Source of the DNA: Ehretia macrophylla
Lineage: Eukaryota > Streptophyta > Magnoliopsida > Boraginales > Ehretiaceae
Reading direction: 5' to 3'
Length of the DNA stretch: 64,000 bases
Assembly (NCBI GenBank): GCA_037974665.1
Contig: CM075765.1
Location: 58,255,747-58,319,746, forward strand
Positions 21,343-34,623 of the stretch are shown here, one piece after another. How positions within the stretch are numbered: the stretch's first letter is position 1; every line of letters starts with the position of its first letter. The position numbers and the translations under genes are program-made. The notes beneath the pieces were generated by a model. It did not search any database and was not told the origin of the DNA. It saw only the letters and a list, made by a program, of their open reading frames with translations.

Positions 21343-23607
21343 ATTTCTGCTCCTGGAAACAAATCAAGATCAAGGATCTTAAAAAGACAGAGTCAACCGA
21401 TAGATCAATGAGTCAGAAACCTTGCTGCCATCTAATCGATGAATCTTGTCCCCTTTTTATGGCTTTAGCCCATTTCTTGTTACCTTGTTATTATAAAAAT
21501 TGCGTGCGTATAGATTGGGATCAAGACCAGTAGGTCAGTTCTCTCCCGATTATCATTTGTTGGTCCGCAGACGTTTTTGATAAAAAAGAAAGCATAGGTC
21601 CGGGGACCCCTAATATAATAGAATTGGATCACTCATCTCATGCCGTGGATGGACTCTTATTCGATGTCAATCGCTCAGCTTCTTTGTTTAATGAAGGCCC
21701 ATTCCCCCTGAGTGAGACCATTCCTTTGTTTTAACTCTGGCTGAAAAGGTAGATTAGCCCCAGATTTCACTCTTTTTGATTTCAAGCTACTTGCGCCTAT
21801 TATTTATTGGTCTAATGGCCTTACCGCTGGGCTATCCCTTTATTAAAATGTTGGGCAAGTGGTGGGGAATTACCCGTATTCTGTACGAGCAGAGTGAAAA
21901 CTACTCATACCTTTCGGACTTTGGCATTTGCCTGTCACCCGTAATCTGAAAAGACTGACCTCAATAATGTTCACAATCAGACATTAGATCCGGATCGAAA
22001 CAATACCCAATATAAGATTCATCTACACTGGCAAAAGCACTTTTAGAGCAATTGTCCCATCAGCGTGAAGGTTTTTTGTATAAGACTGTTTTTCGTGCCC
22101 TTACTTTGGAGTCTATCAGCTACAACAAGGGCTGCGGGAACGAGTGTTTTCTATGGGATGAGATGATTATTTATATATATAAGATAGCGGTAATTAAGCT
22201 AGGGTGTTTAGCTTACTTAGTTTAATCTATAAAAACAAGCCAAGTCTCATTTTCATAATAATAAGGTAAGCTTTGAAGCCGTAGTTTGCTGGTTTTTCCA
22301 TCATCCAATCCACAACAAATCGAATGAAACCTGGCGAAAAAGAAGAGAACACTTTCGTTGAAGGGCTTGGCTTTCCCCACGTGTTTGTTTTTCTTCAAAC
22401 TCCCAATCCACTCTCGTTCGCCGCTACTAATGGGGTCTCGGTTGATTTCCCTTCCTTTAGCTACTTAGATGTTTCAGTTCGCTAAGTTTGAAAAGTCCAA
22501 AGAGCACATACTAGCCATGGAGCTTGGATACGGTTTCCCGATTGGAGATCCATGGATCACAAACGGTATCTTCCCATGGCCTTTCACCTTTGAAAGCGTC
22601 CTTCCTTCTCAATGCCTGGGCATCCATCCAATGCATTCTTTTTGATCTTGTACTAAGGTACATGGAACACCAATACAATCTCGACGAATCAAAGAAAAGT
22701 ACAAGCAACTACATCTCCTTCGGACCCTAACGTGAACATCCGTTTTCTTGGAACTAATTCATAGGCATTTTCCATCAGTTAGACTTCACACACTAGACTA
22801 TATAAACAAATATAACAAGTGTGCAATACAAAGCATCAACCTACGAAAATAGGAATTGATTGACTATTGAGTACAACCCCATAACTAGATAGACTATGGG
22901 TAGTTTAGGTGCGCTTAAAGTCTTATATAATGTATGCCGATGTTTCCATCAACAAACATTTGACTTTGATAGTGAAAAGCTCCAAATAGCACACAGTAGT
23001 TTAGAGTAGAATGAGCACTAAGTTGGAATTCAATAGTCCCCGCCCCTAAGAGCGAAGTTGGAAAAATCTCTATTGCCGTATCCGATGATGCTAGCGCAGT
23101 CAGAAGAATCAGTCAAGTGGGAATTGATTCCTTTAAGTTTCTGAAGTAAGTTCTCCTAGTTTTAGGTTTTAGCACCTTCGATGTAGAAGCACCTCTTTCC
23201 GACTCTAAGTGCAAAAGGCACTCGAAGGAGTAGTGGGACCAACCATCACTACCATAAGGCTAATGTGGTAAATCCTGCCACCTCAGACTCCTATTTCCCT
23301 TCACGTGTCAACAAGCAAGTTGGGTGCTCTCCCGTACATGGCAGGACTCTGTTGCAGGTCTTGACATTGGCTGATTAAAAAAGGCATCCTCGTCCCCACA
23401 TCGCTGCTCAACTCCTGATTTGGAAGGATTCCTAAGAAGAAGGCAAGGAGGTATAAAAGACGCGAAAAGAAATAGCTACTCGTTAAGGCAAGTGGGAGAT
23501 TCACGGGCAGTAGCTTAGACTCTCCCAAAGGCCAAGGAGCGAAAAGGAGCCAGTCAATTCTTTTTGTTATGAGCAATTGAAGAGAAGAGAATCTACTCAG
23601 GAAAAAA
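21343..23607. other. Organelle-like DNA, no gene recognised
   Basis: This mixed-composition stretch lies between element A and the gamma chromovirus fossil. Frames at 22511-22730 (both strands) and 23301-23576 (-) have no recognised motif. Near 21817-21845 the minus strand reads like the first third of a tRNA (ATAGCCCAGCGGTAAGGC) but no cloverleaf follows. The border with the retroelement lies at about 23607. Confidence 0.4.
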
Positions 23608-26340
23608 CCCGGTACTCAATCTATTTCTAAATCAGCGTACCAGATGGCACCAGCTGAGTTGAAGGAGCTAAAAACTCAGTTGCAGGATTTAATAGAGAAG
23701 GGTTTCATTCAGCAGAGTTCTTCACCGTGGGGAGCACCTATTTTATTTATGAAGAAGAAAGATGGTACCTTGAGATTATGCATTGACTATCGTGGTTTGA
23801 ATCAAGTGACCACCAAGAACAAGTATCATTTGCCTTTGATTGACGAGTTGTTTGATCAACTTCAGGGAGCCAAAGTCTACTCTAAGTTTGACTTGAGGTA
23901 GGGGTATTATCAGCTTTGGATTCGCACGGTGGATTTTCCAAAGTCTGCCTTCAGGACTCGGTACGGGCATTATGAGTTTATAGTTATGCCCTTTGGATTA
24001 ATTAATGCACCGACAGCATTTATGGATCTTATGCATCGGGTTTTTCAGCCGTACTTGGACCAGTTCATGGTGACCTTTATTGATGATATCTTGGTTTATT
24101 CTAAGTCTGAATCAGAGCAAGAGCAACATCTACGGCTTGTCTTACAAAAGCTGCAGGAGCATCAGTTGTTTGCAAAGTTCAGCAAATGTGAATTTTGGCC
24201 ATAACACATATCTTTTCTTGGCTATGTTATCACACAGAGCGGTATTTTTGTTGATCCCACTAAGATTGAAGCGGTGATGTCTTGGAAACGTCCGGAGAAT
24301 GTTTTGGAAGTTCGTAGCTTTCTTGGCTTGGCGAGTTATTACCATAGGTTTGTCAAGGACTTTTCTAAGATTGCAGGGCCACTTTCTAAGTTAACTCAGA
24401 AACATACTAGCTTTGTTTCAGGAGTTGAAAAGAGATTGACTACCGCTCCAATATTTGCTCTACTAGAGGGGACCGATAATATGGTTATCTATAGCGATGC
24501 ATCCAAGGAGGGTTTGGGTTGTGTACTTATGCAGAATGGTCAGGTTATTGCCTATGCTTCTAGAAAGTTGAAGCAGTATAAGGTGAATAATCCGACTTAT
24601 GATCTTGAGTTAGCAGCCGTTGTATTCGCACTGAAAAAGTGGCGTCATTATCTGTGGGGCAGCAAGTTTGAGATTTTCACAAATCATAAAAGTCTGAAGT
24701 ATTTATTCTCACAAAAGGAGTTGAATAAACGTCAACGGAGGTGGATGGAACTTCTTGGAGATTATAATTGTTCTATTAGTTATCTGCCTGGGAAGGCAAA
24801 TGTTGGGGCATATGCTCTTAGTCGTAAGGCGAGTATTTCTTGTTTGGCTGTCAAGAAGTGGGAGGTTCTTGAGGAATTCACTTATTGAAGACCGGAGTTG
24901 ACTCAGGTTGGGGTAATGTGTTCACATCTCCGTATTCAACCGTTATTGTTGTCTCAGATTAGAGAAGCTCAGCAACTTGATGTTAAACTTCAGAAGATCA
25001 AGGACCAGATCACGGATGACCAGTCTGACTTCAAAGTGCACGAGGATAGTATTCTTCAGTTTCGGAACAAGGTTTGTGTTCCTGATAAACCGGGCTTGAG
25101 GCGAGGTATTCTGGAGAAGGCTCATAATTCTAAGTACACTATTCATCCTGGTGGAAACAAGATGTATCAGGACTTGAAACAACATTACTGGTAGAATAAT
25201 ATGAAGAGAGAAGTTGCTCAGTTCGTGTATAGATGTTTGACTTGTCAGCGAGTGAAAGCCGAGCATCAACGACCTGCAGGTTTCCTTCAGCCGTTGGCTA
25301 TACCACAGTGGAAATGGGAGCATATTACGATGGACTTCGTCACTGGGTTGCCTAGAACACCGAGAGGTAATGATGCAGTGTGGGTTGTCATGGATCGTTT
25401 GACGAAGACAGCTCATTTTATTTCGATGCGGATGGGAGATAAAGTTGCAAAGTTGACGGATCTTTATTTGGATCAGATTGTCAGACTTCATGGGATTCCA
25501 TCTAGTATTGTGTCAGATCGAGATCCTCGATTTACTTCTCGTTTGTGGGAGAAACTTCAGGAGACTTTGGGTACTCAGTTGAACTTCAATACAGTGTATC
25601 ATCCACAGACCGACGGTCAATCTAAGAGGACTATTCAGATTCTGGAAGATATGCTAAGGGCTTGTGTTCTGGATTTCGAGAAGAACTGGGAGAAACATCT
25701 ACCACTTGCCGAGTTTGCCTATAACAATATTTATCAAGCTACTATTGTGATGGCACCTTTTGCAGCTCTTTACGGCCATAAGTGTCGTTCACCTTTGTAT
25801 TGGGATGAAGTAGGGGAAATGAAGACTATTGATCTGACTATTATGCCAGAGCTTCTAGAGAAGATTGAGAATGTTCTGTTGATAAGGCAAAGAATGCTTA
25901 CAACGCATAGCAAATTTAAGAGTTATGCTGATGAGCGTTGTCGGGACTTGGAATTTACAATTGGAGATCGGGTTTTCTTGAGATTTTCTCCTCGTAAGGG
26001 GTTTACTCAATATGGAAAAGGCGGGAAGCTGAGTTCGAGGTTTGTAGGGCCGTTTGAGATTGCCGGCAGGGTTGGCAAGTTGGCATATCGGTTGGCTTTA
26101 CCGGAGAATTTCTCTAATGGCCACGATGTATTTCTCGTGTCTAATTTGCAGAAGTATAATCCAGATCCTTCTCATATTCTAGAGCCAAAGCCGTTTCAGC
26201 TTCGTGAGAATCTGACTTATGACGAGCGATTGATTCGTATTCTTGATCAGATGGAACGAGAGTTCAGGTCGAAGAAGATTCTGATGGTTAAGGTATTGTG
26301 GAAGCATCACAGTATTGAGGAGGCTACTTGGGAGAGGTGA
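23608..26340 (+). pseudogene. Gamma chromovirus pol region: RT, RNase H, integrase, chromodomain
   Basis: Reverse transcriptase (about 23608-24420) shows [30 protein letters not shown] and [11 protein letters not shown]. RNase H (about 24430-24830) shows [13 protein letters not shown] and YASRKLKQY. Integrase (about 25030-26190) shows the HHCC-type finger (HNSKYTIHPGG...[14 protein letters not shown]), the core segments [20 protein letters not shown] and YHPQTDGQS, and the GPY/F-like FVGPFEI. A chromodomain ([10 protein letters not shown]...[16 protein letters not shown]) closes the region at about 26215-26340, which marks a chromovirus of the Tekay/Del group. Chromodomain integrases steer insertion towards heterochromatin. 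It is broken in a few places and not expected to be active. Confidence 0.92.
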
Positions 26341-26412
26341 GGATTAGATGCAACAGCAGTATCCAGATCTTTTCCGTTCAACAAGTAAGAATTTCGAGGA
26401 TGAAATTTCTTT

Positions 26413-26425
26413 AAGGGAGGGAGAA
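26413..26425 (+). other. Polypurine tract of gamma element
   Basis: AAGGGAGGGAGAA ends one base before the LTR start TGTGAAACCCC. The preceding TTTCGAGGATGAAATTTCTT resembles the GAAGAATTGCGAGGACGC segment just before the tracts of A, B and E. Confidence 0.88.
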
Positions 26426-28863
26426 TGTGAAACCCCACTTTTCTATCATATCTCGATTTGCGTATTTTACCTTGTTTTGTGTGAATTGACATATTTATGT
26501 GCTGTATGACTTAGAATGTACTAAATATGTGATTAATACTCCTAATACATGCTAAGCGGGCATTCATGAAATTTTCATAAAAAACGGAATCATAAATTTT
26601 ATCGTCGGTTTTAATAAATAGTAATTTGAGCACCTGTCCACTAAAATTTTTACAGGGGAATTTTAAACGTTTTAAAACCTAGTCCTCGGGTATTAATAGA
26701 CTCGTGTTTGATTTAAACGTATTTGGAATTCGATTTGGAATTTCAAAGGTTTTTATATTTTCTTTTGCAAGAAAACGAGTTTTAAGCCGACTTGGGTGAA
26801 AATGTTTTAATGTAAAACTCTTTGTCACCTAAAATATAATGTCTAGAATTAATTTAGGAGTTAATTTAATAGTTGAGCAAGAAATAGTCAAGAAATGAAT
26901 TAAAAGACAAAAAAATAGAATTAAAAAACTAAATAAACTACTTTGACTTTGCATTTTTTGTTTGACCTTTACTTAATATTCATCAACACACAATGAAACA
27001 ACACAAAAACACCCTCAAACTCATACACATGGCCGAGAGCTTCAATGGAGAAAAGAGAAGTTGATTTTCAAGGTTTTCAAAGAAAAATTTGATAGAAAAA
27101 CCTTGTTTTTGTCAGTAGTTTTTCATACCGAGTCGGATTCCACTTGTTGGGCACGTATTGCACGCATATCTAGGCTTGTTTAAGATCAAAGGTGAGAGAA
27201 AAATTCTAGATCTCAAAAGTCATCTTTTGTATTTTTGCGTATAATTGAATATTGAATTGTTAGAATATTAATTTGAAGTTATATTATTGCTCAGTGCATG
27301 CTAAGGATCGATTATATGTATTTTTATGAGATTTGAACCATTGTAGCATAAATTTTTATTTTCGTGTAGTTAAAGTTGATAGTTTGGCTATTTGTTAATT
27401 ATTTTGAGTTGTAGTGGTTAGAATCGATTGCCGTCAATTTGTAAAAGTTTGTAAAATGTGGGGTAGCGCTGTTGTAATGCCGAAATTTTGATTAAGATGT
27501 GGTGCAAAAATCCAGAAATTTCAGCCTAGGTTCATTGAGGTTTTAGGGCTGTTGGGCTTGATTTGGATGTGTTTTGGTTGGTTTCTGAGAGGGTTAATGT
27601 AGTTGATTGAATGGGTGAGTGAAAGAAATTGATTTGGAGTTGTTTGGATTAGTAGAATGTAAGATATGATTATTTGAAGTTTAGGTTGTCTTTCTTTAAA
27701 GTATTGAATTATGCCTTTAGTTGATCGGGTGGTGTTAAAGTGATGGAATTGTGAGTTGTTAATGGTTAGACTAGGATTTGATTGTGTGTTTAATGCATGT
27801 TAAGTTGGATGGCCTTTGTCATCTAACCTAGTTGTTTAGTTGTTAGTTGGGTAATTGATGTTGTGTTGTTGTAATGTTATTAATTGATTAACGGATTATT
27901 GATTATTGATTATTGAATATTGATTATTGATGAACTGGTAGATAGTCAACGGAAAAGGTTGTCCTCTTGTGATGTGAATGTTTATTTTATTGCTTAGTCT
28001 TGGTATGTGTGTGCCACCTCTCGGGCAACATCGGGCTGCTGGGTTGATAACGGCATGACTACTAGAGGCTACCCTCATCTCGCATGGGTGGAGATGCTAT
28101 GGAGGGCAGGGCTAGTGAGGTACCTCGGGTGTATGTGTCATGGGGGTGATAAGAAGTTGGTTGAAATCGTGATGGTGTTTGGAGCTACACCAAATAGAGT
28201 ATCCTTTATTGATTGGTCATTATAGTTATGTGTTTATATTGTTATTGATGTTTATTATTGTGTTTACTACTCAAAGGATCATTTCCAAGGAGTATAGTAA
28301 ATACTGTTAAAGATCTGTCGGATCCTCACTGGGCTTATTTTATATAAGCTCACTCTCAATTATTGCATGCTTACAGGTCTTGTTGAGCAAGACTACGGGT
28401 ACGTGCCTCTTGAAGAGAAAAATGTGCCTTTCGTGGATGAGTCTTATGTGCAGGAGTCATTGCCATGAGATTGTTTGTAGTTGATGTATTATGATGTATT
28501 ATAAACCTACTTTAACTTAAAGACTTATGTATGATGGTTTAGTAGTCTTTCTTTTGGTCATGTTTAGATTACTAAGTTAGTCTATAATCTATTTTGAAAT
28601 GTATGTATAGCCTATATACTAAATTGGAACGGAGGCGTATAACTATGATCGGGTTGTTGAAGGAATGATTATTGTATAATATGTGAATGTTGTATGTTGT
28701 TAGTTTAATTGAGGAGTTGATTGTTGATTAGTTTGCGGAGTTAGTTGTATGATGTTGATAAGAGGTTGGTTTAGAGCCTCGGTGTCTTAATTACTATCGT
28801 TATACTGTCGAAATTCCATTGCGTCCTGACTGATTGTAGGTGGGGCCGAGTTGGGGCGTGACA
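26426..28863 (+). repeat. Gamma 3' LTR
   Basis: This 2.44-kb LTR runs from TGTGAAACCCC to GGGGCGTGACA and is colinear with the solo LTR 3784-6252. It has a donor-like AAAGGTGAGAG (GT at 27192). The hairpin module at 28331-28351 is GGGCTTAT/ATAAGCTC. The acceptor-like TTACAG ends at 28376. Confidence 0.9.
28331..28351 (+). other. LTR hairpin module, gamma 3' LTR
   Basis: GGGCTTAT pairs with ATAAGCTC (8 pairs, one a wobble) around a 5-nt loop. CCTCACT precedes it and ACTCTC follows. The acceptor-like CAG ends 25 nt after the stem. Confidence 0.65.
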
Positions 28864-29329
28864 CCCCTCATCTTCGTCTTAACGTCAGATAGTGCCATAG
28901 CAAGGACTCCTACTATCATATCAAGAGAGGCGTCAAAAGCGTGAGCCCATCTATTTACAGACCTGCTATTTTGTTGCCCTACTTCTTTCTTTTTTGGTAG
29001 CGAGAATGATGCTGAAATACCCTTTACAGGTAGACACCCTTATAGACAAATAACGATATCATGCGGGGGATATGCTAGGTTCACCATGTGCTACCATAAT
29101 TAATAATATGCTAACGAGCGCAATAGCTAAAGAAGGGCATAAGGAATAAGTTTCATACTCAGCATACAAGGCAAACCTGTAAGAACTTGGCTAAGAGGCC
29201 TAACGTAACGTGGTTACTTTTTCTATCCTAGCGCGTCTAACTGTCTAAACGAGCTAAATGGTCCAAACGAAGTAGTTTCAGATGCATTTCAAGTCCTACT
29301 TTAAGGCACATAAGCCCGTGGAGTTCTAA
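28864..29329. other. Organelle-like DNA, no gene recognised
   Basis: This short unassigned stretch separates the gamma LTR from the Tat-like gag fossil. Nothing specific is seen. Confidence 0.4.
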
Positions 29330-30480
29330 TGCCAGTTCCCAGCGATCCAGTTAGAGGAGTGGCAGTTGTGGGAATAGCAGTATCATTTATATTTTCAATA
29401 GACCCAGTGTCCATATTTGTATATGTTCCAATAGAGAGATTCAAAATAGGACCAAGATCCTCTCAAGTTACCAGCAATCCTCCCGTCACCACTCATAATG
29501 CAGTTTACATCACTATCCCAGAGTCCCAAGAGGGTAATCAGGATGAGAAGTTGAAGAAAAAAGCTGAAGAAATGAAGGTAGCCAATCAGCAAGAGAGCTT
29601 AGAAGAAAAGGTCAAAAGCCTATAGGGGATCGACTCTTATGGCAGTACTAGTTTCTCTGACCTATGCTTTTTCCCGGATATGAAACTCACCCACAACTTC
29701 AAAACACCAGACTTAGACAAATATGATGGAACATGCTGTCTTTTTACCCATTTGAAAGTCTATTGTGGAGAAGTGTGTTTATACGGCGAAATGAAAGACT
29801 ACTTATCTAGCAATTCGAAAAAAAGTATGACCGGCCCTACTCAAAGGTGATTCATCCAGTTAGACCACAGCCGAATCCGAACATGTTCTAACCTAACCAC
29901 TTCCTTTCTGTCACAATACAAGTTCAACACATAAATGGCACCGGACCGATTCGAGCTCCAACATATGCAGCAAAAGGGGAACGATTCATTTAGGGCATAC
30001 ACCCAATGATGGAGGAAACTCACAACACAGGTCAAACCCCTGATGGTTGAAAAAGAGATGGTCGGTGCTTTTCTCAACACATTGAAAGATCCATACTACT
30101 CCCACCTTATCGAGCACACTATGTCAAGTTTCATAGACCTGGTCATAGTAGGTGAGCGAGTAGAAGATGGAGTCAAATCAGGGTGACTGGTTAACATATA
30201 GGTACTACAGTCGCTGCTGGAACAGTCAGGAACGAGGACTATCTCGAGGAGGGTACAGACCGAACGAATAGAAACCGGGCCGAAAGGAGGAAAAGTTCAG
30301 GTCATACGACTGACAGATGTTTCGCTTTAAGACACAAGATCCAAGATCTCCGAGAACAACACCTGCTATGCTTTGAATTTGAGAAAGAAAGTAAGCCCAA
30401 TGTAATCCAAAATCCCTTCTTGCCGCATGGGAACAACAACAGTGTAGGACCTTATAGTAATGAAATCAGCAACAAGAATA
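29330..30480 (+). mobile_element. Ty3/gypsy gag fossil, Tat/Ogre-like
   Basis: Plus-strand translation gives, in order, KTPDLDKYDGT (the usual F-x-Y-DG-T start of the gag core), LKVYCGEV, SFIDLVIVGERVEDGVKS and CFALRHKIQDL followed by KPNVIQNPF. These match the gag core and the zinc-knuckle/linker part of plant Tat-lineage elements. It is broken in several places, and no LTR termini were identified beside it. With the protease and RNase H fossils at 10.4-12.4 kb this makes three Tat-like pieces in the organelle-like DNA. Confidence 0.78.
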
Positions 30481-31360
30481 GACGACCCGTCTCAGCTTAT
30501 TATACCACCTGGAACCAAAGTTCACTTGAGAATTGAAAACAAAGAATGATCTCTGATAAATCAACATGGTTTGCTTGGCAGGCCCCTCAGAATCGAAACC
30601 ATCTCAGCCCACTGGCACAACACAATATCAGCCAGTATTCACACTTACTACTCTTGCCCCTCAAATCAAGAATGGAACACTTCAGCCCGCTGTAACCTCT
30701 GAATTCCCCATCATTGCCTACTCTTTGGATGGATCACCCATCTGTGAAGGAAAACTGAATCAGGCCATATATGGTGGGACATCTACAATTGTGATGATTG
30801 TTTCCAAAATGCACAAGAAAGTAATCTCGAGCTCGTAGCCGAGAGAGAACGGAAGCCTAAGCCGAGAAAGAATAAAACTTCTCAGTAAAAATGACGGGAA
30901 CGATATGAAGCAGGAGATCCTGAGGTAGACCTTCTCGGAGACCCATTAGGAATGTTTGATTAACTTGTCCTTTATCTGAGAAGAAACATGGTGGCTCTAG
31001 CTCTACTTCCAATGATACCACATCCATAGTGGTCCATTGGCCCTCCCACTAGGCTGGGCCCCATGATGTGTCTACTCACAGAAATGACCACAGTTGTTAA
31101 CTCTATACCTTGCGAGTTAGTTGAAAAATCACCTCTAGAAGACCCTGACCAAAGCTATCGCATGATCGAAATGCAAGAGTATATCGAGAGGCAATGCATA
31201 AAGCAGAGAAGGGAAGACTATCGGGATTTAATCATTTCACATGAGCGCAAAGCTAATGAAACGGCATCCTCTGGTAACAAAGCCCAAAGTAGGAAAGTTC
31301 GATCCATCCCAACTCATTACACCTCCGTGAACTTGTGTTTAGCTAAAGATTAAGGAGGAA
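30481..31360 (+). other. Probable continuation of the Tat-like fossil, unassigned
   Basis: Two plus-strand frames of 90 and 96 codons (30566-30838 and 31063-31353) have a hydrophilic, plausible amino-acid mix and follow the gag fossil on the same strand. In position they would fit the gag-protease linker of a Tat-like element, but I see no decisive motif. Confidence 0.35.
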
Positions 31361-34239
31361 GAAGGTTTGCCTAAAATCTCCATGATAACCTCAGCAAAGA
31401 CGAAGGCAACAAAACCGTGGAATGGGTTCTAGTGGGTAACATTGTTAAACTTGGCCCTTCAACTCCTCACCCGCTGAAAACTAACACATGAGATAGATAT
31501 GGCGTAGACACGGCTAAAGATCGATTGAGGACCTCTACCAACCTAGCTAATAGATAACTTCTCTCTTCCCGTTATCACCCTTACTTGAGTGAGGAACCCT
31601 TGCGAGTAAGGGGTCCGAACGGTTCCTCATTCTCTTATAATAACCCTTCTTCCTTCACTTCACTGAAATCCTAATAAGGGGGGGGGGGGATAAGATTGAA
31701 AGAAGGGTTACATCTGGGGTGTGCTCTCCTGTTCTCAATGATGTTAGGCATTCGAGTGCGATCAGGTAATAGAAGTAGTGAGACTCGAGGGCAACTATTA
31801 GGTTTCTATTCTAGTAGTACCATCAAGGGGCGTAGAATATAACAATAAGGCAAAGCAAGAATCAAGCTATTGGCTAACATCAGGGTATAGAGGGCGAAAA
31901 AGACTGGCAAAGAAGTGAATTCCTTTCCCTATGTTGTGGTCGAGCAAGTTCTGTTTTAACATCCTACTTGACTGAACTCGTTATTCATTCAACATCTTCA
32001 TATCCCTATGTGGTTGTCAATGAGAAGGCTTATGGATAGCATAAGGAGGGGCTACATTACGAGACAACAGAAGGGTTACATTCGGGAGTGATCTACGAGA
32101 GTTCACACATAGCCTTATTAATATTCCTATCCCAGTGCTCAATAAAGTCTGGGGCATAAGCTGCTTCCAGAGCAGAGGTTGCAAAGCGAACAAGCCTACA
32201 AGCCAAAGCAGGGCAGTGTCTCGAGACAAAAGCAATAAAGAGCTGAGAAACGAAGAACCACAGGTAGAAGCACTAGGAGAAAGTTAAATAGTTTAGCGCA
32301 CAATACAATAAGACTTATGTTACACAGATAGGGATCCCAATGAGATGGCTTTACTAATAATAATAAAGGTAGGGGACCGAGAATACAACAATCAGGGTTG
32401 TTGTAGAGTAGATCAGGCTTTCATCAGACCTAAGATGCTGCTCTTACCCTTAGTGATTCTCAACTAAAAGGAAAATTAGTTGATCTGGTGTTGTCATAGA
32501 TAAGGGGGTTAGGAATCAATGTTTATTGCTTCTGACTTTCCACGATTGAAGTGGAAAGGGGGCCACTGATGCACGTCTGAACCAGCGACAAAGACAAATC
32601 TATAGTTCTAAATAGGAAAGAAAGGAATCCGGTATCCCTTTTGAGGGTAAGAAAGAAGGTCCCGATTGTAGGTTCTGTAAGATGGTATGGTTGCAAGCTA
32701 GCAAGACAATAAGAGAGAGTTCCCCATATAAAGGAAGATGGGTTTTTTCTCTGGTGCTTTGCACTCTCCTTAATGTACCTATAGCTTAACATTGTGTTGT
32801 CTTCCTTAAGGAAGGTAAGTAGGACCAAGGAAGCCTATCTCCCCTTTCTCATAATAGTGGTGAATCTCAATCATAGAAACAGAAATGGAACCTGGTCATT
32901 TTTTTTCTATTCCTATTTCTCTGTACAGAAAAGATGAATTTAGTTACCTTGATGATACCACTTTCAAGTTCAAATCCAAATCCAAAATATCTCAATACTG
33001 GTACAAGTAGAAAGTTTAGACCCCAGCCGGGTCAAGAAAGTGATTTTATGATATGAGCAAGCCAGAAAGGGGAAGTGTAACCATAACCTCTTTTGAAGGC
33101 AAAACAAGTAAAGCCATCAAGTTCTGACTTCCTTTTTTTTTAGATCCATTGGATGTGGCTAATTTGTCTAGTCCCATCGAAACAGTTGAATTGAAGTCCA
33201 TCCTTATCAATGGGATATTACCTCTTGTATTAGCATATTCCATTCTAGCATATCTTATTTCTAGTAGTACATAAAACCCCAGAGTCTGTGGAAGCCAGTG
33301 AGGCTAGTGAAGAGGGATATCCAGTTACAATTATAGTTTTAGTTGTTTCTCTCTTCCCAGCGTTTTGACTAAGGGCCTAAGGAATACGTTTCATACCAAG
33401 CGTACCTAAACTTACAGGAGACTACGAGTAATAATACTAATAGATATAAGGTGTCTACCCGTACTAGGCCTAGCATATTTTATGTAGTGTCAAAGTCTTT
33501 CATGAATCTTACTATAAATTATAGTCTTGTTGGGAGCCCTCGTAATCGTCTCTGACTCGCTAAATAGTAGTAAAGTCCTATTTTAATATGTCTACTCTTT
33601 CTCCCTATCCTGTAAGTGCTCTTGTATGGGTGTAAGCGAATGAGCAAATGAGCTCTTTTTTAGACTGTTCCTTCCCCTCTAGAGTGCCGCTTCCATGACA
33701 GGATTCAATCCCACCAGAATCCTCTGAGTCTATTTGCGGCGGAAGGATATATAGTTTCATCAAGGGACAATCCATATAGTGAATAAGTGGGGAAAGCCAG
33801 TTTAATCATGTCCTTCTGCTAAGCCTTTCTATGGTGATCCATTGTATAAGGGTTAGAGGGAAGAAGTGCAATAGATGTGTTAAGCAAGTGAAAAAGCCAA
33901 TTAGAGATCCATTTAGAGTTAGAATCTCAAATCGAAGCCTTTTTGGTAGTTTAGGCAAGGTCCTTTTGATTGTGTGCAAGATGGTAGCGATCATTTCTAC
34001 TGCTTCACAACCTTAGGCAAACAACAACACCAATCTAACTAATAACAACGGTTCAATCACCAGGCTCACAAGAGTTGGGGACTAACAAATGAGTGACATA
34101 GCGGGCACAAGAACCTGCCTTGTAGTATCATTACAGAAATAAAGAAAGGCTAGAGACCCCATGGATGAGGAAGGGGTGAATCGGCACACCTACCCGACCC
34201 ATATATGGAGAGCTAGGTGGCACGGCACGAGACCCACTT
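31361..34239. other. Organelle-like DNA, no gene recognised
   Basis: Frames on both strands (32017-32235, 32523-32828, 33046-33243, 33806-34016) are under 105 codons and carry no recognisable motif. A 12-nt poly-G tract lies at 31678-31689. The stretch ends at cactt (34235-34239), the left target duplication of element B. Confidence 0.45.
31678..31689 (+). repeat. Poly-G tract (12 nt)
   Basis: A simple homopolymer in organelle-like DNA, probably length-variable. Confidence 0.8.
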
Positions 34240-34616
34240 TGTGACGCCCGAGATTTAGCCATGCATTCAATTACTGTTGCATCCTTTATTTGCGCACCTC
34301 TTTCTATGCCTTATTAATTGTCTTCTTAAATTACTATTCACTCCGTTTTTAAACTGCATTCTATTGGTTAATTAGCATTTTTATTAAATCATATTAATTA
34401 TCAAAGTAGTGGGAAAAATGTGCAATTGAGCTAGAGGCGATAGGAGAGCTCGTTTAGAAAATAATTTTTGTAGTTGAATGAATAGTATTACGTAACTAAC
34501 TTAAAGATTTAATTATCTAGCACACATGTATCACCTTAGGCTCGTTTCTAAGCTTTCAACGCACATTTTAGAAGCCACTTAAACACCCAAACTTGACCCC
34601 ACCCAACCATATGCCT

Positions 34617-34623
34617 TATATAT
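34617..34623 (+). promoter_or_regulatory. TATA box of element B 5' LTR
   Basis: TATATAT follows ACCCCACCC at about 20 bp. Element D has the same arrangement in its LTR (ACCCCACCC then TATATA at 44467), which supports a shared promoter. The same site occurs in the 3' LTR near 38090. Confidence 0.55.

Larger units (their letters stand above)
23608..28863 (+). mobile_element. Chromovirus (Tekay/Del-like) fossil with 3' LTR, family gamma
   Basis: Parts seen in order are reverse transcriptase, RNase H, integrase with a C-terminal chromodomain, polypurine tract and a 2.44-kb 3' LTR. It is broken in about four places in pol. The LTR is of the same family as the solo LTR at 3784-6252, which lies about 17 kb away on the same strand. 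The sequence after the LTR (cccct) cannot be matched to a target duplication on the left. Age cannot be read from an LTR pair here. Confidence 0.9.

Noticed and set aside
21817-21845. Minus-strand tRNA-like start (ATAGCCCAGCGGTAAGGC)
   Set aside because: Only an acceptor/D-arm-like segment is present. No anticodon arm or T arm follows.
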